From Aureimonas frigidaquae (GTDB lineage Bacteria > Pseudomonadota > Alphaproteobacteria > Rhizobiales > Rhizobiaceae): DNA of 64,000 bases. Below the pieces are notes generated by a model that saw only the letters and a list, made by a program, of their open reading frames with translations, was not told the origin of the DNA and made no database searches. Position numbers and translations under genes: made by a program. Positions within the stretch are counted from its first letter, which is position 1. Every line of letters starts with the position of its first letter. This document shows positions 24,160 to 32,899 of the stretch, piece after piece. The stretch covers positions 1 through 64,000 of the forward strand of contig NZ_BBWR01000011.1 in NCBI RefSeq assembly GCF_001463905.1. Reading direction: 5' to 3'.

Positions 24160-26466
24160 TCAGGCTTCCTCGGTATAGTAGGCGCGGTAGCGCTGGGCAT
24201 ACTGCTCCGGCCCGTCCGGCGTGCCGTACAGCGCCAGGCGCTTCATATCCGTCTTGGCGAGCAGAAGCCCCAGGACCTTGGAGTTGATCTCGCGCTGGCC
24301 TTCCAGCGCCGACCGGACCAGATCGCGCGGGGTCTTGCCCCATTCGGCCACCATGACGAAAGCGTCGCAATGCGGCTCGAAGGCGCGGGCATCCAAAAGG
24401 GCGCCGAGCGGCGGCAGATCCACCACGACATAGTCGAAATGCTGCCGCGCCTCGGCAAGGAGCGTGCCGGTGGCGGCGCCGGCCAAAAGCTCGGCCGTCG
24501 GCGCAAAGCGCGTCTGCGGCACGGAGGGCAGGATGACCACCCCCGTATAGCGATCCTGCAGGAGGGCATTGTGCCACGGCGCCGCACCCGACAGGACATC
24601 GGACAGGCCGGTCTGCGGCGGGCGCAGAAGCGCGCGGCTGAGGCCGGGATTGCGCATATCGGCATCGATCAGCAAGGTCCGGTAGCCGCTCGCGGCCAGG
24701 AGCGCGGCAAAATTGGCCGAGCTCGTGCTCTTGCCTTCGCCCGGCAGGACGGAGGCGAAACCGATCACCCGGCATGCCGTATCCGGAAGCGATGCCTCCG
24801 CCACCATGCGGGCATGGCGCAGGCTCTCGGCCATGCTGGATCCCGGGGCAATGGAGGCGAAGCGCAGTTCCGGCGGCATCAGCGCTTCGCCGTCCGACAG
24901 CGGCGCGGCGCGGGCCGCCGCCGCCGACAGGATGGCGCGGTCGAAGAGCGGCAGGTAACCCAAGAAGCGCAGCCCGAGCGTATGGGGCACTTCGCCGCCG
25001 GTGCGGAAGGCACGCTCACGCAGCTCGCGAATGCCGGCCACGGCCGCCCCGCCCATCAGGCCGAGCACGAGCGACAGCGCCAGCGTCAGGGTCCGCCGCG
25101 GGCTCGAGGGGCTGACGGGATTGCCGGCGGGCGAAATGACGCGTGCCTTCGCGATGGGGAAGGACTGGTGCTGGGAGGCTTCCTCGTAGCGTGTCAGGAA
25201 GGTCTGGTAGAGGGTGGACAGCGTGTTGGCATGCTGCTCCAGCTCGCGCAGCCGGACGAGCGCCGTGTTGGTTTCCGGTGCCTGGCCGGTCAGAAGGGCG
25301 AGATTGTCCCGCAGCGAACTCTCGCGGGATTGGGCGACCTCGTACTCGTTGCGGTAGCTGTTGGCGAGTTGCTGCAGTTCGCGGAAGATCTGTTGCGTCA
25401 GATCGGCTTCCTGCCGCGCCAGGGCCACGGCCTGCGGATGCTCCGCGCCGAACTGCTCGACAATGCCCGCCCGGCGCTGCACCACCTGCAGGTAGCGCTG
25501 ACGCAGGTCCACCATGGCCTCGGTGCCGGGCTGCTCGGTGCTGGAGATGGTCGCGTTCTGGACGGCGTTTTCCGGTCCCGAATCCACGATCGACTGGAAC
25601 TGCCGGAAGCGAGCCTGGGCCCGTGCCGTTTCCGCCTGGGCCAGGATGAGCTGGCCGTTCAACTCGCTGAGCTGCTGTTCGGAGATGAGTTCGCCGCGCG
25701 CGGCCGTCAGCCCGTTTTCGGCGCGGAAGCGCTCCACTTCCAGCGCCGCCGTCTGGGACGAGCTGCGCAACTCGTCCAGCCGCTGCTGCAACCAGGCCGT
25801 GGCCTGCTGCGTGGCCTCGAAATTGGCGTCGAGCTGGTCGGCCAGATAGGCCCTGGCATAGGCGCGTGTAATATCCCCTGCCAGGACACGGTCCGACGCG
25901 CGGAAGGACAGCTCGATGACGAAGCTGCGGCCGACGCGCTCGGCATCGAGGCCCTGCTGGAGCAGCGCCTGGGCCTTGCCGAGCCGGGCATTGGCCATTT
26001 CTTCCTCGGTCAGTTCGGGGCCGGCAGAGACGAGCTCGATGACGCCCCGCAGGCGCGATTTCAGCCATCCGAACGCCGATTGCGGCGGGTTCAGGAAGGC
26101 TGCGTTGTCGGCCAGGCCCATGTCCTGCGCCACCGTCCGGGCAAGGCGCGACGAGCTGAGGATCTCCACCTGGTTCAGGACGACCGAGTCCATCTGCAGC
26201 GGGTTGCGCGCCTGTGTATCGGCTTCGGCGAAGCGGCCGAGATCGTCGTCCAGGAGCACGCGGGTGGAGGCCGTGTAGACCGGCGGAGCGGTCAGGAGAT
26301 AGAGCCCACCCAGCACCAGGCCCACCGCGGCGCCGGCCGCCGCGAGCTTCCAGTTGCGCCGGACCATGCCATACAGCCGGTCCAGATCGATGAATTCGTC
26401 CTTGCGCTCGTTCACCGGCGGCAGCACCTGAACTTTGCCATGCATGGGGAAATGGTTCTGGTTCAT
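24160..26466 (-). CDS. exoP: Exopolysaccharide co-polymerase/tyrosine autokinase
   Basis: 768 residues in the Wzc/ExoP layout: cytosolic N-terminus, first membrane helix (about residues 37-57), a long periplasmic coiled-coil region (about 90-430), second helix (about 455-475) preceded by a proline-rich ISPAGNPVSPSSP segment, and a C-terminal BY-kinase domain. Walker A is GFASVLPGEGKSTSSANFA (Lys near 578), Walker A' is LLIDADMRNPG, and Walker B is YVVVDLPPLG. The tail is tyrosine-rich (YGTPDGPEQYAQRYRAYY), the expected autophosphorylation cluster. It sets chain length and drives polymer export with ExoF and ExoQ. It is the last gene of the exoK-L-A-M-O-P unit, 43 bases after exoO. Confidence 0.93.
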   Translation of the reverse strand: MNQNHFPMHGKVQVLPPVNERKDEFIDLDRLYGMVRRNWKLAAAGAAVGLVLGGLYLLTAPPVYTASTRVLLDDDLGRFAEADTQARNPLQMDSVVLNQVEILSSSRLARTVAQDMGLADNAAFLNPPQSAFGWLKSRLRGVIELVSAGPELTEEEMANARLGKAQALLQQGLDAERVGRSFVIELSFRASDRVLAGDITRAYARAYLADQLDANFEATQQATAWLQQRLDELRSSSQTAALEVERFRAENGLTAARGELISEQQLSELNGQLILAQAETARAQARFRQFQSIVDSGPENAVQNATISSTEQPGTEAMVDLRQRYLQVVQRRAGIVEQFGAEHPQAVALARQEADLTQQIFRELQQLANSYRNEYEVAQSRESSLRDNLALLTGQAPETNTALVRLRELEQHANTLSTLYQTFLTRYEEASQHQSFPIAKARVISPAGNPVSPSSPRRTLTLALSLVLGLMGGAAVAGIRELRERAFRTGGEVPHTLGLRFLGYLPLFDRAILSAAAARAAPLSDGEALMPPELRFASIAPGSSMAESLRHARMVAEASLPDTACRVIGFASVLPGEGKSTSSANFAALLAASGYRTLLIDADMRNPGLSRALLRPPQTGLSDVLSGAAPWHNALLQDRYTGVVILPSVPQTRFAPTAELLAGAATGTLLAEARQHFDYVVVDLPPLGALLDARAFEPHCDAFVMVAEWGKTPRDLVRSALEGQREINSKVLGLLLAKTDMKRLALYGTPDGPEQYAQRYRAYYTEEA

Positions 26467-26509
26467 GTTCTTGCCAGCGCCTTTGTGGATTGCATCGAAG
26501 GCCCGGCCA

Positions 26510-27442
26510 TCAGCCGAGGCGCGGCCGGGTCAGCCGCTGCAGCCGGACTTGGATCGGCATGCGCAGATGGGTGAATGCGACGGGGTTGGCGATGGCCTGG
26601 CGGAACGCTCGGCCGATGGCCCCCTGTTTCAGATGCTCCACCAGTGCCAGGAAGGCCGCCGCGTCGGCAAGGCTCTTGGCATGGCGTTGCATGGCGCGGC
26701 GCGCCGAAGGACTAAGACTGTGCGCCGCCTGGAAGGCTTCGTCCGCCTGGATCAGCGCTTCCACATGCTCGGGGTGCAGCACGCGTGAGATCGAGCCCTG
26801 GCGGATCGCATAGACATAGCCGGCACTCGGCTCCACAACGCAGGTGCCGCCCCAGGCCATGACGGAGGCCATGAAGAGGAAATCCTCGCCGATGCGCAAC
26901 GCTTCCGGGTAGCGGATGGCATGGCGTTCCAGAACATCGCGGCGCAGGATGGGCTTCATGTAGCCGTAGTTGAAGCGGCTGCGGAAGATCCGGTTCGACA
27001 GGATGAACCGGTCGAGCGCAATCGTGTCCAGGCGCTCCAGGTGCCGGGTCGGGAACATGGGGCGCCCCTGCCCGGCTTCCTCCACGATCAGATTGTCGAC
27101 GACGATCGCCGCATCGCGCGCTTCGCCCCGGGCGATCATGCGGTGCAGGCGGTCGGGCAATAGGCGGTCGTCGCAATCCAGTACCGCGATCCAGCGGCCG
27201 CGCGCCTGCTCCAGCGCCGCGTTGCGCGCGCCAGCCGGCCCGCGATTGTCCGGCAGGGACAGGACCGTCACACGCGGATCGCCGAGCGCACGCGCCGCAT
27301 CGGCCGTGCCATCGCCCGAGCAATCGTCCACCACGATACATTCGACGCTGACGCCCGTCTGCGCCAGGGCCGAGGTGAGCGCCGTGCCGACCGTGTCGGC
27401 CGCCCGCCATGCCGGGATGATGAAGCTGACGTCAGGTTGCAT
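26510..27442 (-). CDS. exoO: Family 2 glycosyltransferase, ExoO-like
   Basis: 310 residues. It is a GT-A enzyme with VSFIIPAWRAADTVGTAL at the start, the nucleotide-binding VVDDCSGDGT, NRGPAGARNAALEQA, and a DxD-type motif in AVLDCDDRLLPDR. RIGEDFLFMASVMAWGG supplies the probable acceptor/base region. In succinoglycan synthesis ExoO adds a side-chain glucose to the lipid-linked unit; this identity rests on gene order (exoM directly before, exoP directly after) more than on sequence. The start at 27442 follows GGGAGC and overlaps the end of exoM by 11 bases. It resembles the ExoU-like gene at 32857. Confidence 0.78.
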   Translation of the reverse strand: MQPDVSFIIPAWRAADTVGTALTSALAQTGVSVECIVVDDCSGDGTADAARALGDPRVTVLSLPDNRGPAGARNAALEQARGRWIAVLDCDDRLLPDRLHRMIARGEARDAAIVVDNLIVEEAGQGRPMFPTRHLERLDTIALDRFILSNRIFRSRFNYGYMKPILRRDVLERHAIRYPEALRIGEDFLFMASVMAWGGTCVVEPSAGYVYAIRQGSISRVLHPEHVEALIQADEAFQAAHSLSPSARRAMQRHAKSLADAAAFLALVEHLKQGAIGRAFRQAIANPVAFTHLRMPIQVRLQRLTRPRLG

Positions 27443-28379
27443 CCGTAGCTCCCGCGCGCGGGGTAGGCAGGCCGTATCGCTCGATCGCGTCGACACCGAG
27501 AAGACCGGCGACGACCCCCACATGCAGCGCGCCCCGCAGGGCGTGGCGCCGCGAGGCCTCCGGCCGCAGGCATGTTGCCGCCGCAAGGGCCGCGCAGTAA
27601 CCACCCTTGGCCAGGGCGCGGGCCAGATGCCCGGCCTGGCGCAGGGGCTTACCCGGCCCGATCACGATGCGCCCATGCGTCTGCCCCATGCGGAAACGGC
27701 GTTCCGCCAGCCAGCGAAAGCTGGCCCGGTGCGGCGGGACCACCTCCTCGACAAGCGCGTCCGGCGCCTCGGCGATCTGCCCGCCATCCCGGACCATGCC
27801 CGTGAAGAAAGCCGTGTCCTCGCCGCCGGATCGGCCGAGCGAAAGGTCGAAACGGCGCCCCGCCACGGAGGACGCGGCGCGGTCCAACAGGACGTTACAG
27901 GTATAGCCGGTCAAAATGGCGCCGCCCACATATACGGGCAGCGTGGAATGGAGGTCACCCTTGCGCATCCAGCCGGGGGCGCCCTCAGTGTAATGGGCCT
28001 TCACCGGGCCGAGCGTCGCGGCGGCCCCCGTTTGGCGGGCCGTGGCCAGCAATGCCGCCATCCAGCCCGGCGTCGCCGTCTCGTCATCGTCGATGAAGGC
28101 CATGTAGCGGCCTTGCGCGGCGTCGAGGCAGGCGTTGCGGGCGATGGAAATGTTGCCGGCCGGGGCATGGAGATAGGTAAGTCCGTGCGGAAAATCCTGT
28201 GCGGCGGCCATCACTCTTGCGCGGGCGCTGTCGGTCGTATCGTTGTCGGCCACGATGACATGCAGCGACATCCCGTCCGGGACCCTCAGCCGGGACAGGG
28301 AGGCGAGCGTCTCGACGATCTGCGGGCGCCGGAAGGTGCAGAGGCCGATATCGATGCGGTCCGCCACGAGCGCCGTCAT
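27432..28379 (-). CDS. exoM: Family 2 glycosyltransferase, ExoM-like
   Basis: 315 residues. IDIGLCTFRRPQIVETLASL, NISIARNACLDAAQGRYM and FIDDDETATPGWMAALL give the nucleotide-sugar site. TGYTCNVLL, RFDLSLGRSGGEDTAFFTGM and RRFRMGQTHGR match what I recall of S. meliloti ExoM closely, including the C-terminal ALRGALHVGVVAGLLG. ExoM adds a glucose to the growing succinoglycan repeat. It overlaps the upstream exoA by ATGA and the downstream gene by 11 bases, so the three are translationally coupled. Confidence 0.9.
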   Translation of the reverse strand: MTALVADRIDIGLCTFRRPQIVETLASLSRLRVPDGMSLHVIVADNDTTDSARARVMAAAQDFPHGLTYLHAPAGNISIARNACLDAAQGRYMAFIDDDETATPGWMAALLATARQTGAAATLGPVKAHYTEGAPGWMRKGDLHSTLPVYVGGAILTGYTCNVLLDRAASSVAGRRFDLSLGRSGGEDTAFFTGMVRDGGQIAEAPDALVEEVVPPHRASFRWLAERRFRMGQTHGRIVIGPGKPLRQAGHLARALAKGGYCAALAAATCLRPEASRRHALRGALHVGVVAGLLGVDAIERYGLPTPRAGATDAT

Positions 28380-29362
28380 GCCAGGGCCTCGCGGCGGCGC
28401 GGCAGCGTCAGGACGGCCCGCCAGAACCCTGCCGACCAGGCGGCATGCATGATCATGGCCGACACGCCGGCCAAAGCACCCGTGGCCGGCCGCCCGGCGC
28501 GAAGACCGAGCGCCAGCCCGTAGCCGAGGCACAGGAGCGCCCAGGCCAGCGCCGGCACCAGGAAAGCGAGCGACACAGGCGCCAGCAGGATCAGGAGCAG
28601 TGCGGGCGCCACGAAGACCGGGATCATCTGCCGCAGGCGCGGCGTCATGCGGTGCTTCAGGATGTTCATGGCGCGGCCCTTGCCGTAGCCGAAATATTGG
28701 CGCCCCAGGGCGCGCAGGCTCGTGCGCGGATAATAGGTCATCGCCGTTGCGCCGGTCATCCAGATCCGCTTACCCGCCATGCGCAGACGGTGATCGAGTT
28801 CCGCGTCCTCATTGTGGCTAAAGCTTTCGTCATAGCCGCCCACGGCCTTGAACGCATCGATCCGCATGGCCGCATGGTGCCCGTGGTCCGTCCAATGTCC
28901 GGCCGCCCCCGCCCGGTGGGCGGAGCCGCCATTGCCGAGCCGGGAATTCTGGGCCATGGCCGCCGCGCTCTGCCGCAGCCCCTCGCCGCGCGTCACCATG
29001 CCGACCACGACGCTGTCGGCCGCATGAGCTTCCGCATCCGCGAGGATGCGATCCAGGAAATCCTCAGGGTAGTCGCCATGCGCGTCCACCCGGATCAGCC
29101 ATTGCGCATCCGCGCCATACCGCGCCACGGCGGCGTTCACGCCGGCGCTCTGGATGCGGCGCGCATTGTGAAAGACGGTCAGGCGCGGCGCAGCTTGCGC
29201 CGCCGCGGCCAGGATGGCGAGCGTGCCGTCGGTGCTGCCGCCATCCGCCACCACGACATGCCCGTCCAGCCGCTCGGCGGCTTCGACCAGCCAGGCAACG
29301 AGCCCGCCAATATGGGCGGCCTCGTTCAGGCAGGGCACGACGATGAGACAGCGCGCCATCAT
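28376..29362 (-). CDS. exoA: Family 2 glycosyltransferase with C-terminal membrane segments, ExoA-like
   Basis: 328 residues, like ExoA (about 330). The catalytic half reads CLIVVPCLNEAAHIGGLV, VVADGGSTDGTLAIL, WLIRVDAHGDYPEDFLDRI and FSHNEDAELDHRLRMAG. The C-terminal third has two or three hydrophobic helices (about residues 245-315), anchoring it to the inner membrane. ExoA adds the first glucose, beta-1,3-linked, to the ExoY-primed galactose lipid. Its ATG overlaps the stop of the exoL-like gene (ATGA), as does the next junction. Confidence 0.9.
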   Translation of the reverse strand: MMARCLIVVPCLNEAAHIGGLVAWLVEAAERLDGHVVVADGGSTDGTLAILAAAAQAAPRLTVFHNARRIQSAGVNAAVARYGADAQWLIRVDAHGDYPEDFLDRILADAEAHAADSVVVGMVTRGEGLRQSAAAMAQNSRLGNGGSAHRAGAAGHWTDHGHHAAMRIDAFKAVGGYDESFSHNEDAELDHRLRMAGKRIWMTGATAMTYYPRTSLRALGRQYFGYGKGRAMNILKHRMTPRLRQMIPVFVAPALLLILLAPVSLAFLVPALAWALLCLGYGLALGLRAGRPATGALAGVSAMIMHAAWSAGFWRAVLTLPRRREALA

Positions 29363-30528
29363 GCGGCCTCCGCCAGAAGCGGCGCGCGGCCGGTCGCTGC
29401 CAGGCCCGTCAGCCGGCGAACGAGCGCGGTGCATTCGTCCGGACCGCAGGCGAACCGCGCCGCGGGCTGCGCCATCACCGCGTCGCGCAGGGCGGCATAG
29501 GCCGCCGCGTCGGCAGGCAGCGCCTGCGCCAGCCGTGCCGGTTCCGTCGCGTCGAGGTGGATGCCGAGCCCCATCTGCGCCAAAGTGCGGCTGGTCTGCG
29601 TTCCGGCCATGGCGATCGGCACCGCACCGTGCCGGCAACCCTCGTAGAGGCGGTTCGGCAGAAGCCAGTCGGAGTTCATGCCGGCCTCGAAGAAGTCGAT
29701 GGCCCAGGTGAACTGGACCGAGCCGTAGAGCCCGGCCAGATCCTCCGGATTGCGATAGGCCCCTTCGAATCGCATGAAGGGCTCCTTCGCGATCCGCGCC
29801 TCGAAGTCGGGAAAGACGTCACGCGCCGGCCGCCCCCGTAGCAGGACCTCGTATCGCCCCTCGCATGCCCTGGTGAAGGCGGACAGGATATCGAAGGACC
29901 TGGCGCAGCGCAGGGCGCCGAACCACCCGATCCGCCACGGCGCGCCCGGGCCTGGCACCAGATCGGCCGTTGCTGCGCGGTGCGGCGCGGGCCCGAGTTC
30001 CAGAACCTTGTTCTCGACCAGGAGGGTGGGAATATGGGCCTGCCCGCGGGGCTCGAAATAGGCTTCCAGGAAGCGCGGCGAACTCGTCATAAGCAGGGCC
30101 GCCCGGCCGGCCAGCCGGCGCTCGGCCAGGCGCATGGCCCGCCCCACCATGCTCGTGCCGAGCATCAGGCGGTGAATGTCGAGGCACTCGTAGACGACCG
30201 GAGGACGCGTGCGCTGCAGCGCGGCGACACGCTGCGCCACGGCCAGCATTTCGAGGTTGCGGCCAATGATCACGTCCGGCCGCTCCGTGCCGGCAAGCGC
30301 GGCGCGTGCCGTCAGGACGGCCTTGCCGACCATGGCGATGCGCTGTGCGAAACGACCGTCCGCCGTGGTGCCGAGGCTCATGGGCCGCGTACGGCCGACA
30401 CGCTCCGGGGGGGTCCCCCGCGTAAAGCCGGCCAGCACCACGGATGCACCCCCGGCTTCCAGCATTGCCACGCGCCGCGCCACCGCGGGATCGGTCAGAT
30501 CGTGCACGAGGTAGAGGATATTGGCCAT
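29359..30528 (-). CDS. exoL: GT-B type glycosyltransferase, ExoL-like
   Basis: 389 residues with no GT-A motifs. The layout instead suggests two Rossmann halves: NILYLVHDLTDPAVARRVAM at the N-terminus, PDVIIGRNLEMLAVAQRV and VVYECLDIHRLM in the first half, and WRIGWFGALRCARSFDIL opening the second. LLPNRLYEGCRHGAVPIAM is the usual late GT-B acceptor/donor segment. Its place between exoK and exoA equals that of exoL, which adds an early glucose to the succinoglycan unit. Identity is by position and general fold; specificity is inferred. It ends in an ATGA overlap with exoA. Confidence 0.8.
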   Translation of the reverse strand: MANILYLVHDLTDPAVARRVAMLEAGGASVVLAGFTRGTPPERVGRTRPMSLGTTADGRFAQRIAMVGKAVLTARAALAGTERPDVIIGRNLEMLAVAQRVAALQRTRPPVVYECLDIHRLMLGTSMVGRAMRLAERRLAGRAALLMTSSPRFLEAYFEPRGQAHIPTLLVENKVLELGPAPHRAATADLVPGPGAPWRIGWFGALRCARSFDILSAFTRACEGRYEVLLRGRPARDVFPDFEARIAKEPFMRFEGAYRNPEDLAGLYGSVQFTWAIDFFEAGMNSDWLLPNRLYEGCRHGAVPIAMAGTQTSRTLAQMGLGIHLDATEPARLAQALPADAAAYAALRDAVMAQPAARFACGPDECTALVRRLTGLAATGRAPLLAEAA

Positions 30529-30630
30529 AAGGCGGTGATCCCGTTCGATCTTTCGCGTTCAAGGCTACGGCGAAAGATTCCGCTTTGCAACATGAATGCT
30601 GCAGCACAGCATTCCGGGAGTTCTATGACT

Positions 30631-31410
30631 TCAGCGTGCCGATATGTCCACACCGCAAACCAGGGATTGCGGGAACTGGCATTCCTCTCCCAGCGCGGTG
30701 AAGGCGATGCGGTCCACTTCCATGGTCCGGGTCCCGAGATCCTCAAAGGGGCCCATCCAGCTCGTCAGCGTATCGCTGCCCCAGAGCGAGAGGTAGATTT
30801 TCTGGGCATGGGTGGGCAGACGGGCCGGGTCGTCCGCGGTGTGGACCAGCGTGCCGTTGACATACCAGCGGATGCGGTCGGGCTCCCAGACAAAGGCATA
30901 ATCGTTGAAAGCCGCCTCCGCGCCCCCCGGCACTTCCACCAGCTTCTCGTTCCTGCCTTCGCCGGACACATACTGGTTGACCTGTACCTTGGACGGATCC
31001 TTGCCGAGCACCTCGAAATCGATCTCGTCATGCGGCTTGCCGTGGGTCGGGCCGATATAGGTGAACATGGCCGAGTTCATGCCGGACCCGGCAGCCGTCT
31101 TCATGCGCACCTCGTAGGTGCCGTATCGGAAGGCGCCGTTGGTCTGGATCTCGCCGCAGGCAAAGTTCCGATCGCCCGTCTTGCGGGGTGTAAAGGCCAG
31201 CTTCAGCACGCCGTCCGAGATGCCGACCTGCCGCTTGGACCAGGTGCAGTTCTGGTGGTCGCCGTTGGACCAGCCGTCCGCCACATACCAGCGCTTCAGA
31301 TCGAGCCGGTCGAAATTCTCCACGAAGGAGGTTCCGTTACCGGCCCCCTCCGCCGCCTGCGCGGCGAGCGGAGCCGTGATGGCCAGGAAGGCGAGTAGAA
31401 GCTGTCGCAT
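30631..31410 (-). CDS. exoK: Secreted family 16 glycoside hydrolase, ExoK-like
   Basis: 259 residues. A signal peptide (about residues 1-20, RQLLLAFLAITAPLAAQAAE) is followed by a GH16 beta-sandwich. The catalytic motif is HDEIDFEVLG, with both glutamates around the aspartate. YGTYEVRMKTAAGSGMNSAMFTY upstream and RIRWYVNGTLVHTA downstream are family landmarks. ExoK is an extracellular endo-beta-1,3-1,4-glycanase that trims nascent succinoglycan. The start at 31410 follows GGGGAAT. A gap of 102 bases separates it from exoL, the widest within this unit. Confidence 0.93.
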   Translation of the reverse strand: MRQLLLAFLAITAPLAAQAAEGAGNGTSFVENFDRLDLKRWYVADGWSNGDHQNCTWSKRQVGISDGVLKLAFTPRKTGDRNFACGEIQTNGAFRYGTYEVRMKTAAGSGMNSAMFTYIGPTHGKPHDEIDFEVLGKDPSKVQVNQYVSGEGRNEKLVEVPGGAEAAFNDYAFVWEPDRIRWYVNGTLVHTADDPARLPTHAQKIYLSLWGSDTLTSWMGPFEDLGTRTMEVDRIAFTALGEECQFPQSLVCGVDISAR

Positions 31411-31420
31411 GACATATTCC

Positions 31421-31444
31421 CCATTGCGGGCCCCATTGCGGGCC
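31421..31444. repeat. 12-bp tandem repeat upstream of exoK
   Basis: CCATTGCGGGCC occurs twice head to tail, followed by a degenerate third start (AGATTGCG). It begins 11 bases before the exoK start codon, so it lies in the leader or promoter of exoK. Its spacing of about one helical turn would suit repeated regulator contacts. Confidence 0.7.
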
Positions 31445-31737
31445 AGATTGCGACGGTCCGTCACGTCTTCCGGCAAATGCCGACCGGGCCCATGGCAAAG
31501 CCGACACCATGGAAGAAAGCCGGATAGGATTCTGCCGGGCGCGTCCCGGCCGCCCTGTCCGATCGCAGTCTCGTCGTGGCGTCGTCCGGCGACGTCACCG
31601 GGTTTTCGGACCGATCTTCACGATGCGTGACCAACGTCATCACGCCATCCTTTCCACCTGTGTCCGAACGCCACGAAATCTTGCCATTCCATGCTGCGGC
31701 GCAGCGGATATGTCTCACCCTTCAATACGGGCAGAAT

Positions 31738-31754
31738 GTGACAGTATCTGTCAC
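31738..31754. promoter_or_regulatory. 17-bp palindrome upstream of exoW
   Basis: GTGACAG-TAT-CTGTCAC has perfect 7-bp arms around three bases, 147 bases before exoW. Symmetry this strong in a regulatory gap points to a dimeric regulator. The half site TGACA fits several families, so I do not name one. Confidence 0.65.
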
Positions 31755-31900
31755 GGCGATGTGATTGCGCTGGAAAGATTGCCGGAATTGCGGCCTTTTG
31801 CAAGCATGCGACCCGGCGCTTGCCAATCGGCCGGTGGCCTGCAAGACTTTGCCGCACTGCAAAACTGCCCGCTGCGGCGGGGCCGGGAGTTCTCCTGCCT

Positions 31901-32899
31901 ATGACCGAAGCCTGGGTCGTCATCCCCTTCTTCCAGCGATCGCCTGGCATCTTGTCCCGCGCCGTCCGGTCGGTGCTCGCACAGGACAGGGCCGCGGCCG
32001 GAATCATCGTGGTGGACGACGAATCACCCGTCGATGCGGCGGCCGAGCTCAAGGGGCTGGATCTGCGCTCCATGCCCATCCGCGTCATACGCCAGCCCAA
32101 TGCCGGACCGGGCGGCGCGCGCAACACCGGCCTTGCCAACCTGCCCGGCAGCGCCACCCATGTCGCCTTTCTGGATTCGGACGACGAATGGCACCCCGGG
32201 CACCTGGCGGCGGCGCTGCAGGCGATGGAGCGGCATGGCGCGGACGTCTTTTTCGGCACCATCTCGGGCGGCGCGGGCTTCGACTATCATTCCGACATGT
32301 CGGCGCTGGCGGCTGAGCCCGGCGTTACGATGCTGAGCACGGACCCGATGGTCCTGACGGCGCCGGATATGGCCAACCGCATGCTGGAAGACTGGTCCTA
32401 TCTGCACCTGTCGGCCATGGTGATCGCCCGGCCGCTCTTCGAAGGGCTCCGCTTCGCGCCGGATCTTCGGCTGGCCGCCGAGGACATCCTCTTCTTCCAC
32501 GATGCCTTCCGGGCGGCGCATCGGGCCATCCTGTCCGCGGCGCCGGCTGCCGGGCGTGGCGAGGGCGCGAACATCTTCCACGGCGTCGACAACCAGGCGC
32601 CGGACTATCTGCGCCAGCAGTTCATCACCTTGAGCGCCCTGCAACGGCTGGCCGCAAGACCAGGCCTCAATGCGTCCGGCGCGCAGGCGCTGGAGCGCCG
32701 GCAAGAGCGCGCGCGGCGCGAGGCGCTGTGGGGTCAGGCCGCCCGCCTCCGGCGCGGCAAGGCACCGCAATGGAAGCTTCTCGGTCAATGGGCCCGGCGC
32801 GATCCACGCATCCTGCGCGCATTGGCCGGCCTTGGCCTGTCGCGGTTGCGGAAGGGTCAGCCGACCGGCCAGCCTTCGGACAAGGTCCGCAACCCCTGA
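31901..32899 (+). CDS. exoW: Family 2 glycosyltransferase, ExoW-like
   Basis: 332 residues. WVVIPFFQRSPGILSRAV, VVDDESP, RQPNAGPGGARNTGLANL and VAFLDSDDEWHPGHL form the GT-A nucleotide-sugar site. DWSYLHLSAMVIARPLFEGL, LAAEDILFF and RGEGANIFHGVDNQ agree with remembered S. meliloti ExoW, a beta-1,3-glucosyltransferase acting late on the succinoglycan side chain. In S. meliloti exoW runs with exoU and exoV; here it is reversed and stands alone. Its last 43 bases overlap the 3' end of the ExoU-like gene on the other strand. GGGAG lies somewhat far (about 12 bases) from the ATG. Confidence 0.9.
   Translation: MTEAWVVIPFFQRSPGILSRAVRSVLAQDRAAAGIIVVDDESPVDAAAELKGLDLRSMPIRVIRQPNAGPGGARNTGLANLPGSATHVAFLDSDDEWHPGHLAAALQAMERHGADVFFGTISGGAGFDYHSDMSALAAEPGVTMLSTDPMVLTAPDMANRMLEDWSYLHLSAMVIARPLFEGLRFAPDLRLAAEDILFFHDAFRAAHRAILSAAPAAGRGEGANIFHGVDNQAPDYLRQQFITLSALQRLAARPGLNASGAQALERRQERARREALWGQAARLRRGKAPQWKLLGQWARRDPRILRALAGLGLSRLRKGQPTGQPSDKVRNP

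Larger units (their letters stand above)
31411..31900. promoter_or_regulatory. Divergent exoK/exoW promoter region
   Basis: These 490 bases have no gene I can support and are somewhat less GC-rich in the middle. They must hold the promoters of exoK (leftward) and exoW (rightward). I see a 12-bp tandem repeat at 31421-31444, a 13-bp palindrome GCTGCG-G-CGCAGC at 31693-31705 and a 17-bp palindrome at 31738-31754. No sigma-70 boxes are convincing. Confidence 0.6.

Noticed and set aside
31737-31754. CRP-type site TGTGA...TCAC upstream of exoW
   Set aside because: The spacing between half sites is eight instead of six bases; the perfect symmetry belongs to GTGACAG-N3-CTGTCAC instead.
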